In this document: positions 34,569-47,044 of the stretch, piece by piece
How positions within the stretch are numbered: position 1 is the first letter of the stretch
Layout: each line of letters opens with the position of its first letter
Assembly: GCF_905220415.1 (NCBI RefSeq)
Contig: NC_059539.1
Span: forward strand, 8,246,001 to 8,310,000
DNA length: 64,000 nucleotides
Reading direction: 5' to 3'
Source of the DNA: Colias croceus
Lineage: Eukaryota; Arthropoda; Insecta; Lepidoptera; Pieridae
Notes under the pieces: generated by a model
What the model was told of the DNA's origin: nothing
What the model saw: only the letters and a program-made list of their open reading frames with translations
The model's database searches: none
Program-made: the position numbers and the translations under genes

Positions 34569-35335
34569 TGCATTTATTTATTTATTTATTGAATCAGAAT
34601 TATTCTTTGTACTTACAGTAAAAACACCAAAGCGTACATAGAATTTAGTAACAATACGTTAACAAAAATAAAAACAAAACGGAGTTACATATTACGTGCG
34701 GCTACATGCATCCAAGTACCTGATACAGAGGTCTAGGACAGTATTTGTACTGCTAGCAAAAATATCAATTGTGGCATCGGGGGCCAGCACACGATTTAAC
34801 AGATGAAGGGCCGAGTGTATCGGAGCGGTGCCGCACTGCCGCCCGTCTGCGTCCGCACACAGGCCTCCGCGAACAGCGGCCGGCGGCGCAGCGACACGCC
34901 GGGAGGCAGCGCCCACAACCCGCACATACCCAAACAGGATTGTCGACGTGATTATTTAATAATAAGTAATAGTGAATTAAGAGAGCAAGTTTTCGTCTCA
35001 ATTCAAGTGTATTTAAGCCAACCATGCCTATTTCGAAAAGAGATGGATACATGTAAGGATAATATCCGTAAAGTTTTAAGTACAAATAACGAGCAAAATT
35101 TCTTTGAACCCTCTCGAGCAGTAGTGTGTATTTTTTTCGTGAGGGCTCCATATTTTTGCTTTGTATTCCAGTATACTGCGTACGTAGGTCGAGTACAATA
35201 CGACGAGACGTTACATCACGTTTATAGGCTAGTATGAAAGTGCACGCAAGTAGCGACGCAACTCCTTCTAAGTCCATGAACATTGTATGAAATTTTCGTT
35301 GGGTCAGCCTATCAGTCCTTATTGGACGCATCCGA
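34569..35335 (-). mobile_element. LINE reverse transcriptase C-terminal remnant
   Basis: Minus-strand frame from 35331 contains LLLERVQRNFARYLYLKLYG and LNTLELRRKLALLIHYYLLL, the typical thumb and C-terminus of Jockey/R1-like reverse transcriptases. Around 34930 the frame shifts: the ending (LHLLNRVLAPDATIDIFASS) is in another frame (34925-34692). The 3' end on that strand is marked by the TTTATTTATTTATT run at about 34576-34590. The GC-rich block at 34800-34925 is the expanded loop where the frameshift lies. Confidence 0.7.
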
Positions 35336-35620
35336 TATTGAATTTTTGCGCCGCCGTCTTCCGGTAGGTTTATTATATAATATGTTACCGGAAATGTATG
35401 AAATCAAGGAATTGTATACAATTCCTAGGTAATGTATAAAATTCCTAAAATCGTACGGAAATGTGTGAAATAAATTATTTTATACACATTTCCTATGAAA
35501 TATAAACAATATTTCCTAAATTAAGCTATCGGAAATGTAAAACATTTAAGATATTGATATGTCGCAGGCAAGTTGTATGTAATTTATAAGAATTTATATT
35601 ATAATTATTGTTAAGGTGAA

Positions 35621-35977
35621 AATGAATTTTGTTTGACTTTGCATCATCTCAAGAATTATTATGTATCTTGTTGAAAAATACACTAAAAAGTATTAAATAA
35701 AAATAACTACGTTAAAAACAACCGACTTCAAAAACGGAAAGAACAAGATACATAACTGCTACTATCCGAATAAAATTTATGGAACCAATTCGACATCAAA
35801 CAAAAAAAGAATCACGTAAATCGATTCAGAAACCTCGGAGTAATCGGTGTACATACATAAATAAAATTTAAAAAACAATATATGTATACCGGCCGAATTG
35901 ATAATCTCCTCCTTTTTTTTGAAGTCGGTTAATGAATTTTGTTTGACTTTGCATCTTCTCAAGAATTATTATGTATC
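35621..35977. repeat. AACCGACTTC element fragment flanked by 47-bp direct repeats
   Basis: AATGAATTTTGTTTGACTTT and the following 27 bases occur at 35621-35667 and again at 35931-35977 with one mismatch. Between them lies a rearranged partial copy B of the inverted-repeat element: an internal piece followed by one end, in reverse orientation. Confidence 0.75.
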
Positions 35978-36057
35978 GGTACATTTTTTTTAAAAGTACT
36001 TAAAAGCGAAACCTTTGCATGTAAAAGATAGAAAGGTAATATGATACACAATCCATT

Positions 36058-36292
36058 CTAATATTATTATAAATGCGAAAGTAACTCTGTCTGTCTGTCT
36101 GTTACTCAATCACGCCTAAACTGCTGAACAAATTTTCATGAAATTTGGTATGGAGATATTTTGATACCCGAGAAAGGAAATAGGCTACTTTTTATCCCGG
36201 GAAAATGACGCAATCCCGGAAATCCCACGGAAACGGGAACTATGCGGGTTTTTCTTTGACTGCGCTGGCGAAGCCGCGGGCGGAAACCTAGC
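36058..36292 (+). repeat. Dispersed repeat, TATAAATGCGAAAGT...GCGGGCGG family
   Basis: Starts TCTAATATTATTATAAATGC, contains a (CTGT)n run, GATACCCGAGAAAGGA and a cggaaatccc tract, and ends GAAGCCGCGGGCGGAAACCTAGC. A truncated copy is at 58.67 kb and its reverse ends occur at 2.43 and 63.94 kb. Confidence 0.8.
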
Positions 36293-36857
36293 ATTTACTA
36301 TGTTTTAGTTTATTTTTGCATACATTAGTAGCGTATCATCTATACGTACATTTACTCGCTCGCTTTTCAAGCAACTTGTCCCTTATTTTGTTAAGCCATG
36401 GTCACATAATATAATTAGAAAGAGGCAAGTTGGGATCAAGAACGCTCTCACATTTTTTTGGCCGTGGTGCACACTGTACAGTCTAGTCTAGTAGTAGTGT
36501 AACGAGTGTAACATTTTTGAGTTTAATAAAAAAAATCTACAAAAAGGCCCGGATAAGCTGTTTTGCCAATAAATTTTAAATGTCAATGCTTCTTTGTGTA
36601 GTTAAATCATTATTTAAATATGGAACTTTTTTTATTAAGTCGATAGGTAATTTCAAAAGCGTGTGTAATTTTTTTGATGTTCACGTAATGCTATTTGCCT
36701 TTTTCAAATAATGATTGTGGTGAACACCATGTGGTGAAATATATGATTTGAAAAATTTAAGGTAAAATAAGAAAAAAAAATAACAAAAAAGATTAAGTTT
36801 ATTTCCTAAATTACCTTTCATTTATTTCTAAGTAATTAACAGAAACAAGGTTTCATC
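36293..36857. other. Intergenic / TAT 3' region
   Basis: No gene seen. Confidence 0.4.
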
Positions 36858-39818
36858 TTATGTATGAACTGATATGTCACTTTCACTCAAAACTTCAATA
36901 GTATTTGTTACGGTCACATCGTCGTTTTCAATTTCTTTCCTCTTCTCTCCATAATCCACATGCTCTTTGCAGAATAAAGTTATCCTTTGGCAAGCTTCTC
37001 GTAAATATTCTTCAGGTACTGTTAGTACAATTCTCATATAATTTGGGTATTCAAAACACTGAAAATAATAATAAATCTTATCATTATATGTATGTGTAGT
37101 GAGGTAGAGTCGGTAATAATTTTGGACTTTGGAGGATTGGACACTAAAGGAATGTAATGTAATGGAAAAAATTCGTCGATGATACTATAATGACATTCTG
37201 TAAATACACACACACAACCCAGATCTTATCCTGTGAGTCAAGGATAAGTGGATAGCTTGATAAGAGAGGATGCTTGTATTATTTCAATGGGATCCAAATT
37301 TGATGATGTAGGATGAGTAGTACCTTAGATAAAACTAAGATTTCCCAATAAATTTACAGCCTTCTAAATTCCGCTAATAAGCAGATATTATGTGATTAAT
37401 CTTGATGACATCTCGTATCCTGGGTAACATAAATGAAGCATGAAGCTTAGTAAGAGCTGGGTACTTAGTACTTACCTTTCCTGGTAAACAAAAGACAGAT
37501 TGTTCCTTAACAAGACGCTCTACAAATTGAATTTCATTTTTGATAGTAGGGAAAAGTGACATTTTAATACCAATCATCATGTACATGGCACCTTGAGGCA
37601 TAATTGGTCGCAGTCCAGGAGCCCTACGTAATACTTCATATGCCGACTTTGCTTGATTCTGGAAGAAATTTACAATATTACTTACTTATGTTTTAACATA
37701 ATTTTATACCTATTTTCTTAAAAGCAAATAAAATTACAGTCAGCAATTGCTAATAACTACTTTGTCACACTAATTATCTTTAGTCCTTAGACATTAAGTT
37801 CCGTAAATTATAAGGCAAACAAACAATTGAATGAAAATAGTGAAAATACAAATATAGGCAGTTATTTAACTAATAAAATATTAATAGTCGAATATTTTAC
37901 CTCAATAAATAAGATAACGTCATCAAAGAAACTCTGTGGTGTGTATTTAAGAATAGATGGAAGTGCTAACTGAACTAGGACACTGGGTCCCAGGATTCTT
38001 GTTGCTAAATTATTTAGTCCATTGCGAATTTCTTTCCCGAATATATTGTGACGATCATGGATTATTACCCATCCCATTCTCCACCCAGGAACTAAGAATC
38101 TTTTAGTAAGCCCACTACAAGTGAGTATTGGTACGTCTTTGGATAACGATGATATGGCATGGAACTTGTGACCCGAAAAAGCAAAATGTTCATAAATTTC
38201 ATCAGCTATAATCGGCACGTGGTTTCTAGAGGCGACATCTAAGATTTCGCTCAAATGATCCTTGTCGTAAACAGAGCCACAAGGGTTGGATGGATTTATT
38301 ACAACAATTGCAGCTGTGTCTTCATCAATTTGACTTTCTAAGTCATCTATATCTACTTTCCATTGTTCGTCTGGCTGAAATGAAATGTAAGAGCGAAATA
38401 TTTTAATCATAAACAATATTTAAGGATATCTCGAAGAATAAGACGTAAATAGTGGGTATGCAAATCGAGAACCACAATAAACTGGAAACTTGTTATGCTT
38501 CTAGAAACTTGTTGTTAAGTTATAAAATACAAGCGATACGCTGGAAAATTTATTTTTTATACAGTTTTTGATTAGTATGTGTGCCATTTTTTAAATCTTG
38601 TTTCGTTGTCGGTAGACATCAAATTGTAATATGGCATTATTAATTATTCAAGGCCAATGTTTTTTGTCTATTTATTTGTCTAAAAAGCCCATTTATTTGT
38701 CTTTTAGACAAATAAATGGGCTGTTTAGTATTTGTTTCTTACATTTAGGTAATAACTCTCTTGCCTTAAAAAGTTAGAATATCTAAATGAATGATTTTAG
38801 TTTAATCAGAATATACCGAAACATTAAATATTTTGTAATTTTCTATTATATAGTTATCTAAATATATTGAATATAGGTCGGTAAGTTCTGTTATTACAGG
38901 TAGTATAGGTACTCGTATTTACATTACGTGGTTATGAAAATGAATTTATGAACTCGATAAAAATTCCATTTGTATAGTTTTGATACCGAAAATTAGGGTT
39001 TGGGGGTATAGATATTATACTCCGAAAACCGAGCAGTTTTACTTTATTTATGTAAATACAAAAAAAAAAATCATTTAAAAGTCGAAGTAAAAATATTGAC
39101 TTACCAATAAACTATAATATTTTACGGTTATCCCCAGTCCTTCAGCTAGGGTCTGATAGATCATGAAACCAGGTCGTGGTACAAGTATGTTCTGTCCGGA
39201 ATCCGCCAAAGCGGTGATAGCAAGCTCAATCGCGTGCGAAGCTCCACTAGATAGAATGACATCGTTAGCGGTTACATTGCCTTGATGTGCACTGTATTCG
39301 GCGACTGCTTCTCTTGCCTCTAAATGACCCTTAGCAGGAGCATAGCCTCGACTTTTCGCCGATTCAACACTTGCTTTAATAGCTTCCAATACTTGTTCCG
39401 GAGGATTTAGGTTTCCAAAAGTTGTTGGATCACCTGTTGTTATTACAGTGAAATATTTGATTTTAGTTTGATGTTTATTTTTTATAAATTGTTATTTATA
39501 AAAAATAAAATAATATATTATAGAGCATTTTAACGATTAATGAACTATTTAACTTTTACTTAAAAACATATTGTATCTACTGCTTAACAACTAATTTACA
39601 AAGCACTTTTTTGTTATTTGATAGTCTCTCTTTGAACAATTTGCGTCATAAATTCGTATTGCGTATATCATACCAATCGAAAGAGCGATAAATTCCTTTT
39701 GGGGGTTCGGTTCAACTTGTAGGTTTTCGACGACGTTCCGTATGGTGTTAGTGGTATTACGAGCTAATGTGGAAGCACGCACGTCCCACTCCTGCCTTCC
39801 TCGAGTCCTTCGCGACAT
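36858..39818 (-). CDS. TAT: Tyrosine aminotransferase
   Basis: Five exons, 443 residues: 39818-39674, 39433-39105, 38374-37901, 37658-37476, 37058-36858, all phases agreeing. Fold-type I PLP enzyme: SIGDPTTFGN, GYAPAKGHLEAREAVA, SSGASHAIELAI, NPSNPCGS (185-192), ADEIYEHFAF, and the Schiff-base lysine K249 in SGLTKRFLVPGWRMGW with the phosphate-binding Arg. It converts tyrosine plus 2-oxoglutarate to 4-hydroxyphenylpyruvate and glutamate, the first step of tyrosine breakdown. In insects this matters for blood meal or cuticle tyrosine balance. Start chosen at MSRRTRGR (39818), the first ATG in frame; the 9-base extension upstream begins with TTG. Length agrees with animal TAT (about 450). Confidence 0.95.
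38686..38722. repeat. 17-bp perfect hairpin in TAT intron 2
   Basis: AGCCCATTTATTTGTCT (38686-38702) and its exact complement (38706-38722) with a 3-base loop; preceded by a direct partial copy of TTTATTTGTCTA. Confidence 0.8.
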
Positions 39819-42482
39819 GGGCACCAAACTTGAGGTGAATTAAAAACTGCGGCAACACTTGAAATAAGAATAGAGCTCGCCTTTCGATACACCTTACTTT
39901 TGTATGAAAGCGTTTGACGATCACCAGTTCCCGAGTCGTGGAACTGGTTTGATTATGTATATGAGATGACGACAGAGCGAGTTATTTAAAATATTCCACC
40001 CTTGGTCACATGATACATAAGTAATATAATCTTCGTTTATAGTAAAAATCTAACCATCGAAAGTTCTGGTAAAAGAAAGTTTTTCTGGCATAATCAACAG
40101 GGAATCAGGATGAACGAATTTACGAATATACATACAGAAGAATATTTTTGATATTGTATTATGTTGGTAGTTACATAGTACATAATATACATTCACTCGT
40201 CAATGTACATTCATACTATTTCATTTTGTGCGGCAAAATTTTAGTAGCGGTAATCTCTCATTTCACATCTCTACTTTGACGGAAAACAATTTTTATTCTA
40301 AATTAAAATAGCATTTTAATTAAATTGAGACTCCCAACAAAATGTTAGGTCTTCTCCAACTAAGTAGATTCCCTAGTAACTAGTTACCTACATTATAAAC
40401 ACGGATATTGGGATGGATCTTTATTACTCCTATCACGCAAAGATATATCGTTCATTTACCTACAGCGAGTACTAAGCTTAGAATATACCTACCTACAATA
40501 ATAAAATAATAATAAATATTTTTGTTTTGCTCCTTTGAGTGACGCATTGGATATTGCACGAAGGATTTTGCATAAAATATGTCGAATGAATAAATGTTTA
40601 CAAACAAACTTAATTGCGTGTCTACGGCATGTTCAATCAATATACAAGTTATAACCTAGCATTAACTTAGAATAACAAAATAGCCGTTAGGTATTTAATT
40701 TGAAAAAGTACCATAAGGGAAAGTCCCTAACTTTTTTTGTATTTATTTTAAGTACCTACTTATTGAAATAATACCTACGTTAATTAGAAATTATGCTTCG
40801 AATACTTATTCTATATTCGAATCTTCTTAAAACTTTAAGATACACAATTACAACCGTCTCCGAATCGAAACCGAACAGCGATACTGATAGCTGTGTATCA
40901 CCTTTGTAATGGTATTTATACATGCTCAATAATAAAGTATGATTAAAGTTGTATTACTTTTATCTACTTCATATATTTATGAAAACGTTTTGTAAATTGG
41001 GTCTGCTCACAATTAAAAAATTCAAATAAGTAGGTCCTTTTATATTATTTAGGATAGTTACAGACGCTTGAAAATGGGGAAAATTTAATTATTTTGTTTT
41101 GCAGACGACTTAAGTACCTACCCTTTTTCTGAATGCTTGGAAGAAATTCTACAGGAATTATGTGCCAAATGAACAAAGGCGAGGCGCGCTCTCTAAATAA
41201 GACTATGCATAGGCATAGAATATTATGTAATAAGAATATATTATTATACACTACAACTGCTACGAAAATTGATAACCAGGTAATAGAAAATGTTAATGAG
41301 TTTATTAATCTAGGGCAATGAGTATTTCTAACATTAAACATTCAGAAGGATATTAAATTTATGATCCTTAAAGAAAAATGAATTAAACTTATGAAAGCAG
41401 CCAAGAAGAAGAAGACAATGAAAATGAATAGGAGACAACGAGGTACGTTTTAGAGGAGGCATTTTTTAAGTCAAGCTGCTATGAGGGACTAACCGGCTGC
41501 CGGGAACATACAATAGAATAATTTAATTAATTACCTAGGTTATCGCTATTTTTACTGTAGGTAACCATGTTACAAATTTATATTTATTGTTAGTGATATA
41601 GGTTTAAAGAACAAAGAACTTCATATTGAATACAAGGACTCTTGTGAAGGCTTATGTGCTGTCATGCGACAGTCTGCCCATTACTATAAAAAAAAACTTA
41701 TATATTCTCAGTTTTTTTTTTTCTTTTTAGAAATTTTACAATTTCATTGATTGGAACCCGCGCTATTTAAGTTGGTGGCATATTTTTATACAGGATACCA
41801 GGATACAGTTCAAACGTGGTTCAAACCTTTTCGTAAATATTTTTTTAACCGCCGCTATCTATCGATCGTTATTTGTGTTATCAGTGCAATTTGCACAAAC
41901 AAAACCTTTAACCTCTGAATTTCTTAGTGAAGAAAACTTTATAAAATTATAACTCGAAAACTAGAAAAAATCGGCTAACATAAGGACATGTAGGGTATAT
42001 TCTGATAGCCATATATTTTCTATCTCAGGATATTATTAGTATGAATTAGTTACAATTCTTAACAAAAAATGGGCATTTTTAAAGTTATCTGCATTGAATA
42101 CCTACACAAATGAAGAAATGTAATATACCTAAGAAATGAACGATACGTGTAAATTACAAAAAAAAAAGTTAATTGATTTTTTTTCTTACAGTTTATAAAA
42201 AGATAGGTATGTACTTAGTTACTTACGTTTTGGTAATTGTCGTTTATATTCAAATTTTAACCGTGAATTAAGATAGTAGATGTCTGGTATAGTTATTAAG
42301 ACTTTAATTTCTTTACAATAATTAATACCAGTCTTTTAGGGTTTATATACCTCTTTATTTTAATGAGTATTTGATTACTAATGAATTATGGTGTTCCAAT
42401 GTACATTTATATAGGTATTTTATGGAAACCTATAATCAGTACGACACTAAAAGGTTTTAATATCTATATCTTTTCAATTTTT
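39819..42482. other. TAT upstream and intergenic
   Basis: No host gene. Contains a probable RTE-type LINE scrap at 41.1-41.3 kb (separate entry). Confidence 0.4.
41133..41330 (+). mobile_element. Possible RTE-type LINE scrap
   Basis: The frame ends KIDNQVIENVNEFINLGQ, resembling the I.NQ.IE.V..F.YLGQ motif that precedes the RTE reverse transcriptase thumb; it stops right after LGQ. Too short to be sure. Confidence 0.4.
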
Positions 42483-43492
42483 AACCGACTTCAAAAACAA
42501 GGAGGAGGTTATCAATTTGGCCGGTATATTTTTTTTATGTATGTACACTGATTACTCCGAGGTTTCTGAACCGATTTACGTGATTCTTTTTTTGTTTGAT
42601 GAGGGATCGAATTGGTACATTAAAAATTTTATTTTGATAGGCCCGCTAGTTTTTATTTTATAAACATTTTTGTCTGATCTCGAGGACTTAATTGAAATGT
42701 AGCAAGAGAGCAGTGGTGGCTCAGTGGTGAGACCTCGGACTTCGAATCGATAAGTCCGTGGTTCGAGACCAGGCGAGCGCGCAGGAAATAAATAGATTTT
42801 TCAATTTATCTGCGCATGTTGTAACATCACCACTGCTCGAACGGTGAAGGAAAACATCGTGAGGAAACCGACATGTCGAAGAATTAAAAAGTTCGACGAC
42901 ATGTGTCATCCGCCAACCCGCACTTGGCCAGCGTGGTGGATTATGGCCTGTACCCTCATAGGAGGCCCGTGACCCAGCAGTGGGAACGTATATGGGCTGA
43001 TGATGATGATGATGATGATGAAGTAAGTTTGATTCACTTCCCGGTAACCGATTGAGCTGAAATTTTGTATACTTAGGTAAATTGGATAGCGATGAAACAT
43101 TATAATGTCATAGAGCATTTGATGATGGAATCGGAAGGTGGCCATAATATATAGACTCAACTTTATTAAGTTTGGGGTCGTTTGATTCGTGTTGAAAAAT
43201 ACACTATAAAGTATTAAATAAAAATAACTAGGTTAAAAACAATCGACTTAAAAAACGGAAAAGTAAAAAATAAAAAAGATTTGATATTATTAGTTACCAC
43301 ATAATAATTAGATGTGCTGTTTATTAAATAGGTTTGAAGTCGGTGCCAAGCACTAAGCACTTGCACCGACATCAAACCTTTTTAGTACTATCTAAATAGA
43401 ACCTGAACATCTAAATAATAATATGGATTATGGAGTACTTAATAATATCAAATCTTTTTTATTTTTTTACTTTTTCGTTTTTGAAGTCGGTT
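42483..43492. mobile_element. AACCGACTTC inverted-repeat element, copy C (with SINE inside)
   Basis: Begins AACCGACTTCAAAAACAAGG and ends GAAGTCGGTT at 43483-43492. Collinear with copy A except for the extra SINE at 42711-43022. Removing it leaves about 0.7 kb, close to copy A. Confidence 0.8.
42711..43022 (+). mobile_element. tRNA-derived SINE (Metulj-like) with (GAT)n tail
   Basis: The head has pol III boxes: TGGCTCAGTGG (A box, about 42717) and GGTTCGAGACC (B box, about 42761). The body contains GGTGAAGGAAAACATCGTGAG and the tail is TGGGCTGATGATGATG (43000-43021). This arrangement is the well known lepidopteran tRNA SINE type. The insertion is shown directly by comparison with copy A of the host element. 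Confidence 0.85.
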
Positions 43493-43724
43493 GTTTTTAA
43501 CGTAGTTATTTTTATTATTTCTATAGCCTGAATTAAATTGTTTATAAATAATTAGTTGGGTAATTTAAATTTTCTAAAGAATATAAAAAATCGATCGTAG
43601 GCATTGAGAAACTTATACATATGGAGACGACACCGCCTACATCACTTATGTTCCGCTCAACATACGCCATATGGCTTAACTGCACGCTCATTTTTTATTT
43701 ATTTTAAAGTGAAGCGCATCAAAT

Positions 43725-43791
43725 ATGCCTTCGTGTGTGTTACGATATTGCACAAATAATACGTAAAAGTGCAAAGGAATAACTTTCATCG
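43725..43791 (+). pseudogene. Decayed THAP zinc-finger first exon
   Basis: MPSCVLRYCTNNT has the THAP C-x4-C spacing after Met-Pro. It then hits TAA at 43764-43766, and the following ITF.H segment is out of frame by one base before a GTAAGT donor at 43793. Two lesions make it non-functional. Confidence 0.55.
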
Positions 43792-43980
43792 GTAAGTACC
43801 TAACTCTTAGAGTATATACTATCTATAGATACTACTACTATCTACCGATAACCAAGTGGGAACAGTAGGCACAGGTGGGAACAACACGACGTTCCCGCCG
43901 CGACCCGCGAGCGCTCGTAGTCGTGGTTGAGTGCTGTCGAAGAGCGTTGCTCTGGAATTTTTTCATAATTACGAATAAAC

Positions 43981-44060
43981 ATGGTGAAATGTGCAGTTCT
44001 ATCTTGCAAAAACGATACTAGAAAATACACAAAATTGAAATCCAGTATCACATTTCATCA
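43981..44060 (+). CDS. THAP-domain first exon, partial
   Basis: MVKCAVLSCKNDTRKYTK followed by SSITFHQ matches the start of a THAP C2CH zinc finger (C4, C9, then ITFH). A CA/GTATGT donor at 44061 is in the position where THAP first exons often end. No second exon with the AVPTIF-like or C..H part was found downstream before the foldback at 44.24 kb. It may be the front of a THAP gene or a P-type transposon whose rest is lost. Confidence 0.5.
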
Positions 44061-44240
44061 GTATGTCGATTGTTATACTTATTTTAATGAAAATAAATTT
44101 AGTATCGCGGGGGTGAAGGGGAGGTGGGAGGCGGACACGCGCAGGCTCGCTCGCGCGCCTCACTGCCGCCATGCGATCGTAGTGATGTGACCTGACCAAC
44201 GCTGTACTCGATATAAAGTTTACTAGAAGAACTATATTAA

Positions 44241-44795
44241 GGGCATTGAAACTTTCTGGCATATCAAACCCGCCGCCATTTTGATTTTTTTTTCAAAATC
44301 GCGGCGCACGATTAAAGTGGTATGTGTGGATAGAGGATACATAGACAAACAAAAAATGTCTTATAACATAGTACCCTAAAGCGTCACATTACCGAGATAT
44401 TTGGAGGTAAATAACGGTTTATTGGAAGATAGTAGGTAGATTCATTACATAAAAACATACATACTTTACATAAAAATGTAAGTAATGTAATGAATACCTA
44501 CTTTCTTCCTGTAATAATAATAATCTACCTGGGATTGATTATTTGGAGATAATATTATGCATATAGACACGTATTATGTCTATTTTTAGTGTTTGTCGTA
44601 CTCATAAGTGAATATTTACCTCCAAATATCTCGGTAATGTGACGCTTTAGGGTACTATGTTATGAGACATTTTTTGTTCGTCTATGTGTCCTCTATCCAT
44701 ACATACCACTTTAATCGTGCGCCGCGATTTTGAAAAAAAATCAAAATGGCGGCGGGTCGATATGCCAGCGTCCATACAAAAAGTTTCAAACCCCT
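44241..44795. mobile_element. TTAA-flanked foldback MITE
   Basis: Left arm 44241-44414 and right arm 44613-44795 are inverted copies with a few mismatches and one 13-base length difference near the tip. TTAA stands outside both ends (44237-44240, 44796-44799), as after piggyBac-type insertion. The ends read GGGCATTGAAACTTT and AGGGGTTTGAAACTTT. No coding capacity. Both arms contain CCGCCGCCATTTTGATTTT. Confidence 0.8.
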
Positions 44796-44799
44796 TTAA

Positions 44800-46348
44800 C
44801 ATATTATTTATTTAACTTTAAAATTAAAACTCTTTTAAAAATTTATTACAAATAAATTTGTGGTGTGTTTTGTATGATACACTTTCTAATATTATGAATG
44901 CGAATGTATTACTTATAGTGTAAATGTAAAATAAGTAATGTTACGATATATTTTCTGAACCACTAAATTTATAATGAAGATTTTGATAGTAGAATGGATA
45001 AAATTAAATAAAATAGGTAATTATTAATATTATTTATTATATTATATTATCATTTTAAATTATTAATTATTTCTTATTTTTATTAAACATTTTTAAAACA
45101 TTATTATTATTTTTTGATTTATTATTAAAGAAATAGCACTAAACCCGATCTTTTATTTTTATTAACTTTATTATTTAAAAAGTACCTACTCACGTTTTTC
45201 TGATATTACAATTAAACATATTTTTTTAAAGTACTTTTAATTAATACAAGAAATATTCAAATGGAATAGTTAAACAAACTTTATTCAGTTGGTAAACAAA
45301 TTTAAAAGTACATATTTATACTTTATTTATATATTTTTCCTTTAATAACTTATTGAACATAAAATTTACTTATGAGACATATTTATTTACATAACTTATC
45401 GATAGTTCAACACGCAATTGATACCTACCCATCCCTATTTGTCACACACACACATCTATATAGTATCTATAGCTCATCTGCCTACGATGTGCACTGAGCA
45501 ATTTGTGCAATACACGCGCTGTTTAATATTGTAATATATACTCTAATCTACTCTAATACTCTAAGACCTAACTAGATAATAATTTTTAAAACTTAGTTAG
45601 ATCAAAAAATGGCGCACAGATTTTGTTCGTGGTGTCTCCTCCATACGTAGTAATATTATTATCTCAATGATCGTAGGTAGGATTTAAACCTGCGTCTTTC
45701 TTTTATTTCAATCGTTTAAATAAATATTCACACTAGTAATTATAAATAAATAAATAATAAAATCGTTTGTTGCTTCATAAATTTCATTTCATTGGTTTAC
45801 AGTTTACACAGTAGGTATTACAGTTCGATATAGGTAAGAAAGTGAAAGGGTGCGTCTCAGCTGTTTCTGTTCATTACAGCGCTGTTTTTCAAACACCCCT
45901 GATAATTTATTTATAGGATTAACAATATAGTTAGATACAACAACATATTATTATAAAATTTACATATAAACCGAAATACCCATAAAAGAAGAACAATAGA
46001 TAGAAATAAAGGTAAGTACATACAATGAAAAAAATAAAATCTATCGACCCTGGTGTTTTTTCATGTATGTATATATGCGTGTCTGTGTATATATTTATAT
46101 GCATAATATTGTATCTTTAAACTAGAAATGAAAGGGGTTTCCATGGGGTTTCTAAAATATAAAATTATTTAGTCTGTGCTCAAACTTGTATTTTTGTGAC
46201 ACTGACATCCTAAGCAGATGTCATTTGACGTTTCGAACCAAATATAATTTTGTGTTTCATGAGAGCTTCAGCTGTAGGTATTTAACTTAAATTCTTCTGT
46301 AATTTAACGTAAAGAAGCTATTTCCTACTAAAAATCATTAATACAAAA
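44800..46348. other. Intergenic and EMC4 promoter
   Basis: AT-rich with no gene. TGACACTGACA (46197-46207) and TGTCATTTGACG (46219-46230) lie 120-150 bp upstream of the EMC4 start. Confidence 0.4.
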
Positions 46349-46939
46349 ATGTCGGTAACGAAATCAAACAAAAAGTTCAAATGGGCCTTAGATTTTAACC
46401 AAAAGTAAGTAAAGGAAATTCGCTTCTAACATTTCACTATAATTATGAATTATGACAATGAATAAATTTTTTATAGGCCTCGATCCCAGACAACAGAATT
46501 ACCGTTTCCCCCAGGATATAGTCAATCGACAAGCGCAAACTATGCAGAATCGTCAAAAGATTCAGATTCAAACCTTCTCCTTATAAAGAAGCTTTGGGAT
46601 GTCGCTTTGGGTCCTCTCAAACAAGTGCCTATGAACTTATTTATTATGTATATGGCTGGAAATTCAATTTCGATTTTCCCAATTATGATGGTGGGTATGC
46701 TTATTGTTCGTCCCATCAAGGCACTGTTCTCGACTCAAAGTACATTCAAAATGGTGGAAGGCACTCAAGCAGCTGGACAAAAATTGGTTTACATCTTTGG
46801 AAATATTGTCAATATATTTTTAGCTCTTTATAAGTTCCAAAGTATGGGATTACTTCCTACACATTCTAGTGACTGGTTGGCATTCGAAGAACCATTAACA
46901 AGAGTAGAACACATAGGAGGTGGTTTATCAATGTTATAA
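46349..46939 (+). CDS. EMC4: ER membrane protein complex subunit 4
   Basis: Two exons, 172 residues: 46349-46404 and 46477-46939, joined in phase 2. N-terminal cytosolic stretch with KWALDF, then the family block KKLWDVALGPLKQVPMNLFI, hydrophobic segment MNLFIMYMAGNSISIFPIMM and a second one (LVYIFGNIVNIFLALYKF), then the conserved tail LGLLPT.-like MGLLPTHSSDWLAFE. EMC4 is a core part of the EMC insertase, which places tail-anchored and multipass proteins in the ER membrane. Length is near the human 183. Converges with STMP1, the stops being 106 bp apart. Confidence 0.96.
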
Positions 46940-46966
46940 ATGAAATGCATTGTAAATTGCTTTGTA

Positions 46967-46972
46967 TTTATT
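46967..46972 (-). terminator. Candidate STMP1 poly(A) signal inside the EMC4 3' UTR
   Basis: AATAAA on the minus strand, 73 bases past the STMP1 stop. If used, the two mRNAs overlap at their 3' ends. Confidence 0.45.
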
Positions 46973-46976
46973 GCAA

Positions 46977-46982
46977 AATAAA
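46977..46982 (+). terminator. EMC4 poly(A) signal
   Basis: AATAAA 38 bases past the EMC4 stop. Confidence 0.65.
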
Positions 46983-47044
46983 ATCATACTACATAGTTCC
47001 GTTATTTACAATGATAATTGAGGCCTAAGGTAATCTCTTCAACA

